64,000 bases of DNA from positions 59,773 to 123,772 of the forward strand of contig UQWS01000005.1 of the NCBI GenBank assembly GCA_900544875.1, given 5' to 3'. A model generated the notes under the pieces. It ran no database searches, was not told the origin of the DNA, and saw nothing but the letters and a program-made list of their open reading frames with translations. Shown one piece after another: positions 46,529 through 54,663 of this stretch (position 1 is its first letter; each line of letters begins with the position of its first letter). The position numbers and the translations under genes are program-made. The DNA is from an uncultured Collinsella sp. GTDB taxonomy: Bacteria > Actinomycetota > Coriobacteriia > Coriobacteriales > Coriobacteriaceae.

Positions 46529-46875
46529 ATACCCCTCTCCTCTCATATAGGTATACAGGCCCCGGCGATCGCCGGGATATTGGCGTGATGGGATTTTCGC
46601 TGTTGCTTCCAATCATCTGGCAGGCAGGCTCAGCAGCAGGTACATGGCGTGGAGAGAAGGCATGCCGAGGCGAGGAGGGCTGCACGCACTCCACAGGCCC
46701 AGCTGCCCGTCTTGCACATGACCGAGCGCCGCAAAGGCCGCATGCCGGATGCTCCCGGGCACGCCCCGGCGATGGGAGGCACCCGCAACGGAAATCCGCA
46801 TGCGGGTTTATTGTACCCCGCCGCCAAGTGTAATTTCGACAAATATAGGTGGGCGGTAAAGGTTTACCTCGGGTG
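46529..46875. other. Leader region of PFOR, no gene recognised
   Basis: 347 bases upstream of nifJ and downstream of the truncated FHA gene. Short reading frames exist on the minus strand (one ending CLLSTPCTCC) but have no start signal or recognisable family. A weak dyad (CCCGCAACGG...CCGCATGCGGG) lies near 46788-46808. The nifJ promoter should lie here. Confidence 0.4.
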
Positions 46876-47407
46876 ACCGCCAAGGGCCAAAATGAACGCT
46901 TCGTCCCCGGGCGATTGGCCCTGGCGCGCCATGGAGTGTCCCGGAGTGCCGGCATAAAAGGAACGTCCCCATCTGCCGACTAGAGGGCGCCGACGCCGAG
47001 GAGGATAGCGTAGGTGGTGGATTCGCCAAGTCTGAGCTCGTCGCCGGGGTTGAGCTGAGCGGAGCGGCCGGGCTCGACCTGGATGCAGACGTTCGTCGCG
47101 CCGTTTACCACCATGGTTCCGTTGGTGGACGACAAGTCCTCGACGTGCCAGATATTTTGAGCATCGCACCAGATATGGGCATGGCGGGCCGAGACGTCGT
47201 CGGTGATGCCGCCCTCCCCCGTTGCCAGCGCGCCGATCTCAACGCCTTCCTCACTCGGCTGAATCCAGCGCGGGACGCTCACCACGTAGCCGTTTTGCAC
47301 GCACAGCAGTCCCAGCGGATGCGCCGGCGCGACCTCGTGCTCGCCCGCGACCGAAGATGTGCTCAGCGAGCGCGGCGTCGACGTGTCGCCGCCACGGGTC
47401 GCATGAG
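46876..47407 (-). repeat. Direct repeat, copy A (3' end of FHA gene and its downstream flank)
   Basis: This ~530-base segment matches 53616-54153 in the same orientation, including about 105 bases beyond the stop codon. The copies differ by scattered substitutions and small indels, so the duplication is not recent or has a foreign source. Similarity stops sharply at about 47407, inside the FHA gene. Together the copies flank the RiPP island. Confidence 0.85.
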
Positions 47408-47459
47408 CGCGGCGGCTCGCCCGACTTGGAACTAAGGCGGGCGTGAGAGCAAACGGCAT
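46980..47459 (-). pseudogene. Truncated FHA-domain gene copy
   Basis: Corresponds to the last ~135 residues of the FHA protein at 53722-54660. The FHA fold is complete here: SARHAHIWCDAQNIWHVEDL and SSTNGTMVVNG with the phosphothreonine-binding Arg/Ser/Asn positions. Upstream of AHATRGG the match ends and the frame continues with 23 unrelated codons. The N-terminal half is missing, with no family-like start, so I treat it as a remnant; a short FHA-only protein could still be made. Confidence 0.75.
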
Positions 47460-47975
47460 AGGGAACGAATCTTGCGGATGTACTCCTCGACGTCAGGCAG
47501 GTAAGCCCCACGAAGTCACCGGGGAGGCCCAAGCGGCCCGGCACCACTTCCAGATTCTGACCAGGGCGAGTCGTTCGCCGGTGGCTGAAGGCTCGCTCCC
47601 ACCCAAAAGGGGAGATTCGCGTTGTTCCCCAATCGCTCTCGCATCTTTCATTTTGCTCGAGGTGGGCTATAAAAACTTTCCTGGTGAAAGGCGGCGATTG
47701 GTTTCCTTTCTTTCTAGAGGAGCGCGCCTGTAATCTGTTTTCATCCTAAATCAAGTTAAGATCGGACCTTCCAGAGGCAAGTCGACTCAAACTGCGAGGC
47801 TCCATGTTGGAATAAAGAGCGCTGTCGAAGTGCCAACAACACAAAGCTTGCCAGTCTCAAATAGAACCTTTTGGGAGTCCGATTGGGCCGCACACCGAAT
47901 CCCCGCTGGTGGTTTTTTATAGCTGCGCAACAATAAACAAGGTTAGTGCCAGTCCAGCATGAAATTGAGGAACGT
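47460..47975. other. Island left flank and maturase promoter region
   Basis: 516 bases with no recognised gene. The left ~180 bases are GC-rich; composition becomes AT-rich from about 47640. Minus-strand open frames continuing from the FHA remnant have no family. A promoter for the maturase is expected just before 47976, where GAGGAACGT precedes the start. Confidence 0.4.
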
Positions 47976-49334
47976 ATGCATTTTTTCTCAGTAAGTGATC
48001 GTCGTTACTGCTTCGATGAGGTCACTCGCAATTGCTTTCAGGTTGACCAAGCATCAGAAGATGCGCTTCGCATATTTGAAGCATCGGGAAGAACGGTCAA
48101 CTCGAAGTTGCTAACAAAGTCACTTGCTGCGAAAGGCTACGACCAAACGACCATAGCAGAACTTGAAGACGACATTGATGAGTATCAACGATTGTCTGAG
48201 CGGACTTTCTTAACAAAAGACACGCCTCGAAAACTTAGATCCATCGAACTCCACGTTTCACATGCATGCAACCTTGGTTGTAGTTACTGTTTTGCCGGTA
48301 AAGGAGATTATGGAACGTCTCCTCTGCTGATGACAGACGAGATAGCCTTCAAGGCGGTCGACTACCTCGTCGCAAGTTCATCGGAAAACGAAACGCTTGC
48401 GATCGTCTTTTTTGGTGGGGAACCCATGATTAACGAGCCGCTGATATGGAAAACGGTCGACTATTCAAAAAGAATATACCCCAATAGAAACTTTACCTAT
48501 TCTATTACGACCAACGGAACGCTTTTGAATGACACTGCTGTGAATTCTTTCAAGGAGCACGGGTTTTCTGTTCTGATTAGTCTCGATGGTACAGGATGCA
48601 AGCACGATGCATCGCGCCCGTACAAGACGGGAGGCGGCTCTTTCTCCGATATCGACAAAAACGTTCGTCGTTTTTCCGAGTCGTTCCCCTTCGGCGCAAG
48701 AGCGACCTTAACAAATAATAACTGTAACCTTGTTGAAGACTATCTTCAGTTTAAAGAGATGGGCTTCAGAAGGATTTACTTCTCGCCCGTGAGCTCATTC
48801 GATGAGAATATCAAACTCGACGAACACTCATTAAACAAAATCAGGGCGGGCCTAATAGATTTGGCGGATCAATATCTCAAACAGATTGATCAAGGGGAAA
48901 AGCCCTTGTTTAGAACATTGAAAACTGCAGTTGATTTGATTATGAGCAACAGGATCGCCTTTGTCGGATGCGGGGCTGGCAGGCGTTTTATTTCCGTGAC
49001 TCCCGAAGGGGACGTATACCCCTGTCACAGGTTTGTCGGGATGATGCGATTCAAAATGGGCAACATCGTCACCGGAATTGACGAAACTAGGTATATTGAA
49101 AACTGGAGTCAGGGTGTCGAAAAAAGAATTGACTGTACGGACTGTTGGGCTCGGTCTTTCTGTGGTGGGGGCTGTAGCTGGGAGGCTGCAGGCGAGCACG
49201 GCTACTTGCCCAAGAGTCTACACCCTGCATCATGTGAATATAGAAAAATGTGCTACGAGATGGCTTTTGACCTTATTTCCCGCCACTCATCTTCGCAGGA
49301 GAAAAATCAACGAGAAGCTACTGTATCGGAATAA
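47976..49334 (+). CDS. Radical SAM/SPASM RiPP maturase (ranthipeptide/SCIFF-like)
   Basis: Predicted to use S-adenosylmethionine radical chemistry to form thioether links in the downstream peptides. 452 residues: N-terminal ~90 residues with MHFFSVSDRRYCFDEVTRNC like SCIFF/PapB-type maturases (possible peptide-recognition region), a radical SAM core with CNLGCSYC (CX3CX2C, about residue 100), FFGGEP and an ISLDG strand, and a C-terminal SPASM domain (VGCGAGRRF, YPCHRFVG, CTDCWARSFCGGGC, CEYRKMCY) binding auxiliary clusters. The ATG at 47976 follows GAGGAACGT. Codon use is AT-rich, unlike neighbours. Two Cys-rich precursor genes follow. The family is firm; the exact crosslink is inference. Confidence 0.9.
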   Translation: MHFFSVSDRRYCFDEVTRNCFQVDQASEDALRIFEASGRTVNSKLLTKSLAAKGYDQTTIAELEDDIDEYQRLSERTFLTKDTPRKLRSIELHVSHACNLGCSYCFAGKGDYGTSPLLMTDEIAFKAVDYLVASSSENETLAIVFFGGEPMINEPLIWKTVDYSKRIYPNRNFTYSITTNGTLLNDTAVNSFKEHGFSVLISLDGTGCKHDASRPYKTGGGSFSDIDKNVRRFSESFPFGARATLTNNNCNLVEDYLQFKEMGFRRIYFSPVSSFDENIKLDEHSLNKIRAGLIDLADQYLKQIDQGEKPLFRTLKTAVDLIMSNRIAFVGCGAGRRFISVTPEGDVYPCHRFVGMMRFKMGNIVTGIDETRYIENWSQGVEKRIDCTDCWARSFCGGGCSWEAAGEHGYLPKSLHPASCEYRKMCYEMAFDLISRHSSSQEKNQREATVSE

Positions 49335-49503
49335 GCGGTTCAGCGCATTGCTGTCACCATTGTGGAGGTGTTCGTTCTTCTGATTACCGTCTGCGAAGCT
49401 TATTGCTACGTTCGCCGAAACCATTCTAGAAATATGGTGAACTAGACATCTTGGTTTGTTATACACAATATTGAGGTTTTTCTGCACTCAAAGGGAGGTA
49501 GTC

Positions 49504-49707
49504 GTGAAGCATATTCATCCGATTAATCCAGGAAGTGGCGACGAGGCAGGCGTGAAGCCGATGTCTTTTGACTGCCTCTTGGGCATTACTGACATCTGTA
49601 CTGTTTATGATAAAGCAGATGGCTGTGGTGCATACGATTACTGCGACTATGACATGGATGGCGGCAGCATCTGCGTTGTAGATCACTGTGGCATTGATCA
49701 AACGTAG
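49504..49707 (+). CDS. Ranthipeptide-type precursor peptide 1
   Basis: A 67-residue peptide from GTG at 49504, after GGGAGGTA. Leader MKHIHPINPGSGDEAGVKPM, core rich in Cys and Asp: six Cys at 24, 32, 41, 47, 57 and 62, each followed within 2-5 residues by Asp. CTVYD and CGAYD are exact CX3D; CVVD and CGID are CX2D. No signal peptide. It shares its first six residues (MKHIHP) with precursor 2. A weak promoter (TAGACA, 17 bases, CAATAT) may lie at 49443-49471. The Cys/Asp pattern and place next to a SPASM maturase give the function; a leader cleavage site is not obvious. Confidence 0.82.
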   Translation: MKHIHPINPGSGDEAGVKPMSFDCLLGITDICTVYDKADGCGAYDYCDYDMDGGSICVVDHCGIDQT

Positions 49708-49737
49708 TCTCTAATTGGATTAAGGTGAGGAGCTGTT

Positions 49738-49917
49738 ATGAAGCATATCCATCCTGTTGGTTCAAATGAACATCCTCCCGTTGAGCCTTGTTGTCTTGGA
49801 GTTGATATATGCAATTTTTACGACATCGCCGAGTGCCCTGTTGCGGATTGGTGCTATGTCGATAAAGAATCAAGCTGTGTTTTGCCAGCAGATTGGTGCG
49901 ATCCAGTTGACGAGTAG
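49738..49917 (+). CDS. Ranthipeptide-type precursor peptide 2
   Basis: A 59-residue peptide, 30 bases after peptide 1, after GTGAGGAGC. Leader MKHIHPVGSNEHPPVEP then a core with seven Cys (18, 19, 25, 33, 39, 47, 54). CLGVD, CNFYD, CPVAD and CDPVD are exact CX3D units, as in PapA of the freyrasin system; CYVD is CX2D, and ADWC occurs twice. The shared MKHIHP start with peptide 1 marks a common recognition segment. MKHI also resembles the start I recall for SCIFF precursors. It should be modified by the upstream maturase. Confidence 0.83.
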   Translation: MKHIHPVGSNEHPPVEPCCLGVDICNFYDIAECPVADWCYVDKESSCVLPADWCDPVDE

Positions 49918-49995
49918 TTTTGTGGCTAGGAACTATTTGGTCCAATTCAGAATAAGATGGGAACAAATACCAAAATCTCGTGTCTGGGAGGAGTT

Positions 49996-50103
49996 ATGCC
50001 ATTATTGCAAGGTCTCGTTGGATTAGCCTTTATACTTGCGTTATATCTGGCACCTTTTTTAATTCTATTCTTCATTATCCGACTCTTTCTTCGGAGAAAA
50101 TAG
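49996..50103 (+). CDS. 35-residue single-pass membrane peptide in RiPP locus
   Basis: MPLLQGLVGLAFILALYLAP then a hydrophobic run ending IRLFLRRK: one transmembrane helix and a basic C-terminus. The start at 49996 follows GGGAGGAG; an in-frame ATG at 49957 would give 48 residues but has no good ribosome site. It follows the precursors with 78 bases between and is followed by a terminator, so it is likely co-transcribed with them. Immunity or export helper are plausible, not shown. Confidence 0.65.
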   Translation: MPLLQGLVGLAFILALYLAPFLILFFIIRLFLRRK

Positions 50104-50167
50104 GAGTGTCACGCAAACATTAGCGTAGCTTTCTTCCAATATGAGCCGAGCATTGGCAAGTGGAATA

Positions 50168-50218
50168 AGAAGCCCGACCGTTCGCCACATGAAAGTGATC
50201 GGACGGGCTTCTCTATTT
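50168..50218 (+). terminator. Intrinsic terminator of the RiPP operon
   Basis: AGAAGCCCGACCG pairs with CGGACGGGCTTCT around a ~25-base loop and is followed by CTATTT. It lies 65 bases past the small membrane peptide. Confidence 0.75.
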
Positions 50219-50306
50219 AACCCGGGCCGCCACCCATAGCGGCTTTCCAAGCGTATTCTCAGTGCAAAGCAATCGTCAGTTTAATCCTATGCGCTGATAC
50301 CGCATT

Positions 50307-50432
50307 TCATTTGTTCGGCTCGAATTCTACGGCCTGGCAACCCTCGCACTCTCCGGCAAATGGATTGAACGCGAAGGCAGAGATGATGTGTGCGTGGACA
50401 TCGAGGCTGCTGTAGGCAACATACTGGGACAT
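50307..50432 (-). pseudogene. IS110-like transposase N-terminal fragment
   Basis: 41 codons reading MSQYVAYSSLDVHAHIISAF and then NPFAGE before diverging and stopping. YSSLDVHAxxIxAxxFNPxxGE resembles the N-terminal RuvC-like start (DVH) of IS110-family transposases. No downstream catalytic domain exists, so it is a scrap. It signals mobile-element traffic in the island. A short unrelated peptide is the alternative. Confidence 0.45.
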
Positions 50433-50803
50433 GGACCCCCGCTGCGCGTGGTATGCGGCCCGGCATATTCATTGCCGTCCAACCCCGTGTAGTTGCAGCA
50501 AAGGGTGGAACCTCAATGCTCAGCTCATGTTGTCCGTGGGACACGAGAATCGTAAGTACACTTTGGTGCGATTCTCACGCTGATACTGAGCCACCTGGAA
50601 TAAGATACGTCGCGACAACACTTCGCTTCACCTCTGTCTCGACAAGATGACGTAGACTAAAGTTTCCTTTAGTAAGAGAACGAGAACTATATCTGAAAGC
50701 GTTGCGATGGCGTGAAGGCACCGAGTCCGAACCGCCTGAATGCTACGTGCATCTGCATCGCCTTTTTGTTATCTCTGCCAGTTGGGTAGCACTACACTTG
50801 TCA

Positions 50804-52456
50804 TCATTTACCCTGGTACATGCTGCCTAAATCCACTACCCCTTCTACCGCGCCGACCATCTCGTCATCGTGAGAGACAACGATGATCAGCTGGCTTTGC
50901 TTGTTGCGCTTAACATAGGCCGCAAGCTCGGCGCGGCTTACAGCGTCTAACCCAGTCGTGGGCTCGTCGAGTACCAAAACTGACGACTTGCGTGAAATCG
51001 CCGACCATAAGTACACTCGGCGCAGCTCACCGCCCGAAAGCGCGGAGCAACGTTTCCCGAGCAACTCCTTCACGCTGTTTTCCAGCGAAAGTAGGCCATC
51101 TACACCCCGGTGATAGGAAGAAAAGGGCGTGTCGAAATACTCTAACAGCTCTTTCACCGTTTCGTCCGGCGCGAAGCACGACTGTGGGCAGCACGATATC
51201 TCTCTCGCACGTATGTAATCCAAGTCGCATTCTTCGATTGGCACGCCGTTGTATTTTACTTTGCCTTTCGATGAGTATAGCCCGAGCATCAAGTAAAGAA
51301 GTGACGTCTTGCCTCTTCCGTTTTCCCCAACTATGCAATATGTACCAGGACCGGAAAACTTGAAAGAAAACCCGCCGAGGACCTCTCGGACAGATCCGTC
51401 TGGAAGGGCAACCGAGAATTCCAAATCAGATACCGAAATGTCATTTATTTCATCGAGTTTAGCTAAATCGGTCCGATTCCACCCCGATCTCTCCTTTTCT
51501 CTCGTCGCGATAGCCGTCCTATCCCATGATGCTTTGGCATCTTGATAGGATTTGAACAATGACATCATACTTTTCAAAGTCTTAAAGAGAACCGCGAAGT
51601 ATGTACCGATGATAGTGTACTCGCCTATTGACATAGTTCCGTTAATGATTCGTACTCCGGAAACAACAAGTATCACCGCTTGAAACAACGCTGCGAAAAG
51701 ACCATCGAGCGATGTCAGAGAATATGATAGCTTTCCGGAGCGCAAAACTTTGGGAAAATAGCTCTTAAACCCAGCGTCGAGCGCTTGTTCGCTCTTGCCG
51801 TACGAAGATGTCAGTTGAATGTTGAGAATCTGATTAAGCTGCGATGCAATTGCGGCGTAAAAGGCGCTGTCCGCCTCTTTCTTCTCATACGTGACCCTAT
51901 ACAAAAGTTTCCTCAACCCAGTAATTACACAGAAATACACGATGAGGAGAATGATGGAAAACACCGCGAGAGTTGAATCAATTGACCATATGATAAGCAA
52001 TACGATGGGAATGGCTACAATGGACAGCGGCGCACTGATAAAATTCGCCAAAACGAAGGATGAGACCACGCTGGAGTCGGAAATAATCCGTTGCGTTGTA
52101 TAGGCTGGATCGATGGTCCGACTCACCAAGTAATCGTCTCTTTCAAAACGCAAGACGGCCTCCCTGAGAAGATCAAAGGAAAGTCTCGTGGTTATGCGAA
52201 TGGAAAGTGTTCCTGCAAAATAAGTAAAGAGGGTGGAGAAAACTCCTATTGACGCAACCAGGAGCGCGAAGAGTACGGCGTCTCTTTCGCTGCGGTTACC
52301 GAGAAGAAAATCTAAGAATTTCCCGTTCACGTATGGCATGGCATAGGAGAGAGCGGTTCCAATCACCGTGATAGCAATGAAGACGAAAGCCCCTTTTGCT
52401 CTGATGAACCTCGAGAGAACGCATCGAATCAAGGAAGGCCCCAATCTACCCGCCAC
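50804..52456 (-). CDS. ABC exporter (fused membrane and ATPase domains) of RiPP locus
   Basis: A 550-residue half-transporter: six helices over about 20-310 (FVFIAITVIGTALSYAMPY, LSIRITTRLSFDLLREA as coupling region), then the ATPase with Walker A VGENGRGKTS, signature ALSGGELRRVYL and Walker B VLVLDEPTTGLD. No N-terminal C39 peptidase domain, so it would export but not cleave. It faces the maturase operon across a terminator. The start at 52456 is a GTG with a poor ribosome site, so the N-terminus is uncertain. AT-rich like the other island genes. Role in peptide export or self-protection is inferred from context. Confidence 0.85.
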   Translation of the reverse strand: MAGRLGPSLIRCVLSRFIRAKGAFVFIAITVIGTALSYAMPYVNGKFLDFLLGNRSERDAVLFALLVASIGVFSTLFTYFAGTLSIRITTRLSFDLLREAVLRFERDDYLVSRTIDPAYTTQRIISDSSVVSSFVLANFISAPLSIVAIPIVLLIIWSIDSTLAVFSIILLIVYFCVITGLRKLLYRVTYEKKEADSAFYAAIASQLNQILNIQLTSSYGKSEQALDAGFKSYFPKVLRSGKLSYSLTSLDGLFAALFQAVILVVSGVRIINGTMSIGEYTIIGTYFAVLFKTLKSMMSLFKSYQDAKASWDRTAIATREKERSGWNRTDLAKLDEINDISVSDLEFSVALPDGSVREVLGGFSFKFSGPGTYCIVGENGRGKTSLLYLMLGLYSSKGKVKYNGVPIEECDLDYIRAREISCCPQSCFAPDETVKELLEYFDTPFSSYHRGVDGLLSLENSVKELLGKRCSALSGGELRRVYLWSAISRKSSVLVLDEPTTGLDAVSRAELAAYVKRNKQSQLIIVVSHDDEMVGAVEGVVDLGSMYQGK

Positions 52457-52601
52457 AAAACATCAATCACTGATACCTTACACCTCAACACAACAGGAGC
52501 GAAGATTTGCCAATGAGACTGCTTTAAGATTGCCTTGGGCCAATACGATCTCAAGCTCTTCCTACAAGAGAGTCGGAATCGGACATCTCCTCCGACGAAC
52601 C

Positions 52602-52647
52602 TGGCAATCGGGCGGTTGAAATATCTTTTTCAACCGCCCGATTGCCA
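52602..52647. repeat. Perfect 20-bp inverted repeat
   Basis: TGGCAATCGGGCGGTTGAAA (52602-52621) and its exact complement (52628-52647) flank a 6-base loop TATCTT. It lies in the 315-base gap between the exporter and the decayed methyltransferase and could be a bidirectional terminator. Confidence 0.75.
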
Positions 52648-52771
52648 CAATAGATTTGAGCATCCGCCCACAAACGTCCGCGTTTTATACCCATCAAATC
52701 CTTTGCCTTTTGTCGTCTAGACTAGAAAAATCGCTCGAAATAACGCAACCGGCCTGCTCGCTTGAAGAAAC

Positions 52772-53421
52772 CTAAGCCCGTAACGTAGATGTGCAAACTT
52801 CCGAAACGCCTTGCGCGGCATAGTGCGTATAAACTTCGTCAACCGCCTCAGAAATATCTGAGTATCGCGCCGGGTCAAAAGCATACGATGTCGCAGCTAT
52901 ACCCTGCACCCATTCGGAACGCGGATTAATTGAATAGCCACACAGCATCATCATACATGCATCTAGACCTGATTTCCCAAGTATCCGACGTATTGATGAG
53001 AGCATCGCGGGTCGCCCCTGCACCATCGTCGTCACCCCTATTAGCAGTATTTACCGTTTTTCTCTAAATGCGTATCGCCACCCTTAAGAATACGAAGTGT
53101 TTTATCCAGACCCGATTGTCCTCCATCTCAAACGAAGGGATAAGGAATCTCATCCGGAATCGGCAGTAACGGAGGATTCACAACGACAAGCGAAAAACAT
53201 GAGTCATCTCTCAGAGGGGAGTAAAGGCTCCCCTCAAGCACCCTAGTTTCGTCATCCAAAGAGTTGATGGCAGTGTTTTTCTTACAAAGGTCGACAACAA
53301 AAGGGTTGATTTCTACAGATGTTACATCCATGCCACAGTTGGTAAGTATCAGGCCCTGTATTCTGGGGCCAGAACACAAATCGAGAGCCTTCCGTGCGCT
53401 CTGCGGTGTAAGGCGCCAATC
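52772..53421 (-). pseudogene. Decayed class I (HemK/small-domain-like) methyltransferase
   Basis: On the minus strand WRLTPQSARKALDLCSG (from 53421) begins a SAM-binding core, followed by DVTSVEINPFVVDLCKKN and VVNPPLLPIP, the NPP catalytic motif. After PYPFV a TGA interrupts; the codons beyond it read DGGQSGLDKTLRIL, so a single GGA-to-TGA change fits FVGDGG. Then a frameshift leads to an 87-codon C-terminal frame (52772-53035) ending CTSTLRA. A second stop precedes DWRLT at the 5' side. Clearly non-functional. Its product in the original locus is unknown. Confidence 0.72.
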
Positions 53422-53615
53422 TCAGCAAATCTGTCCCACAATACTGCGCTGAAGAACAAGACGGAACCCCTGAGCCAAACTCCCCTATACCTTATTAAGG
53501 CTAAGACAGGCAAGTTCACGCACCCGGCATATTCCAGAATAACATCCTATTGTTTTAGATGCTCTACAAGCATGAACAGCCGCGAATCGGAAAGATCTTC
53601 TAGTTTCGCCCCGAC

Positions 53616-54153
53616 TGACCGCCAAGGGCCAAAATGGCCCCTCCATCCCCGGGCGACTGGCTCTGGCGCGCCGAGGAGTGTCCCCAAGTGCCGGCAGAAA
53701 AGAAACGTCCCTATCTGCCGGCTAGAGGGCACCGAAGAGGATGGCGTAGGTAGTGGATTCGCCGAGCTTGAGCTCGTCGCCGGGATTGAGTTGGGCGGAA
53801 CGGCCGGGCTCGACCTGAATGCAGACGCGCGTGGCCCCGTTTACCACCACGGTTCCGTTGGTGGACGACAAGTCCTCGACGTGCCAGATATTTTGAGCAT
53901 CGCACCAGATATGGGCATGGCGGGCCGAGACATCGTCGCCGACGTCGGTAATATCGCCCTCACCAGTGGCCAGCGCACCAATCTCAACACCCTGCTCACT
54001 CGGCTGAATCCAGCGCGGGGCGCTCACGACAAAACTGTTTTGTACGCGCAGCAAGCCCAAGGGGTGCGCCGGAGCGGGTTCGCGTTCGCCCGCGGTCATC
54101 GACATGCCAAGCGAACGCGGCGTGGAGGTGCCTCCGCCACAGGTCGCGTGCGC
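53616..54153 (-). repeat. Direct repeat, copy B (3' end of intact FHA gene and flank)
   Basis: Counterpart of 46876-47407. Shares the downstream flank TGACCGCCAAGGGCCAAAAT and the unit GTGCCGGCAxAAAAG before the stop, then the FHA-coding part up to AHAT. The FHA gene here is complete, so this copy is the native one. Confidence 0.85.
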
Positions 54154-54660
54154 GTAGTCGATGGCATAGTTCACCGAGGACCGCACATCCGCCGAACAAC
54201 CGACGGCGACAAACAGCACCAGCACGGCCTCGGCGCGCTCGGCGGGCATGAGTTCCGCCGCCTGGGACAGGCGATCGAGCGCGTTGCGATAGAGATTCGT
54301 GTCCTGATGGCACTCTTCGAGCGCGCGTACCATCGGTTCACCTGCAGGACCGCACACCATATTGATCACAGCCGTGGAGTCCATGGGATTTCGCTGGCGC
54401 AGGGCCAGTTGCGACATAATACGCGCAGCCGAGGTACCGTATTCGGCAAAGTAACGCTGCTGAAGCGTGCCGACCGGCGCGCGAACGATAAAGCGGGAAA
54501 CCCAAGAGCGATCGGCGGCTCGGCTCTGCGGGCTGCGGCCGTCGGCGAGCGGACGGGACGAAAGCACCAGGCCGCACAGCTCGATATGGCTCAGATGCGC
54601 CGCGCGCTTAAAGATGTCAAACATGGCCCCGCATGGGGTGAGCTCAACTTGAGATGCCAT
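53722..54660 (-). CDS. FHA-domain signalling protein
   Basis: A 312-residue protein. The C-terminal ~100 residues are an FHA domain that binds phosphothreonine peptides: SARHAHIWCDAQ, VEDLSSTNGTVVVNG, GDELKLGESTTYA. The N-terminal ~200 residues are a helical region of unknown type (start MASQVELTPCGAMFD). It lies four bases downstream of a Ser/Thr kinase gene, so it is probably a kinase substrate or adaptor. Its 3' end is copied at 46876-47407. Confidence 0.85.
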   Translation of the reverse strand: MASQVELTPCGAMFDIFKRAAHLSHIELCGLVLSSRPLADGRSPQSRAADRSWVSRFIVRAPVGTLQQRYFAEYGTSAARIMSQLALRQRNPMDSTAVINMVCGPAGEPMVRALEECHQDTNLYRNALDRLSQAAELMPAERAEAVLVLFVAVGCSADVRSSVNYAIDYAHATCGGGTSTPRSLGMSMTAGEREPAPAHPLGLLRVQNSFVVSAPRWIQPSEQGVEIGALATGEGDITDVGDDVSARHAHIWCDAQNIWHVEDLSSTNGTVVVNGATRVCIQVEPGRSAQLNPGDELKLGESTTYAILFGAL

Positions 54661-54663
54661 GAC

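Noticed and set aside
47251..47547. 98-codon minus-strand frame crossing the FHA remnant
   Set aside because: It is out of frame with the FHA coding sequence and has no ribosome site or recognisable domain.
50716..50769. tracrRNA-like GGCACCGAGTC followed by a T-run
   Set aside because: The string does not form the tracr 3' hairpin (no GACTCGGTGCC arm follows), no cas9 or repeats are present; a weak 6-bp terminator stem (50704-50709 with 50756-50761) is the most that can be seen.
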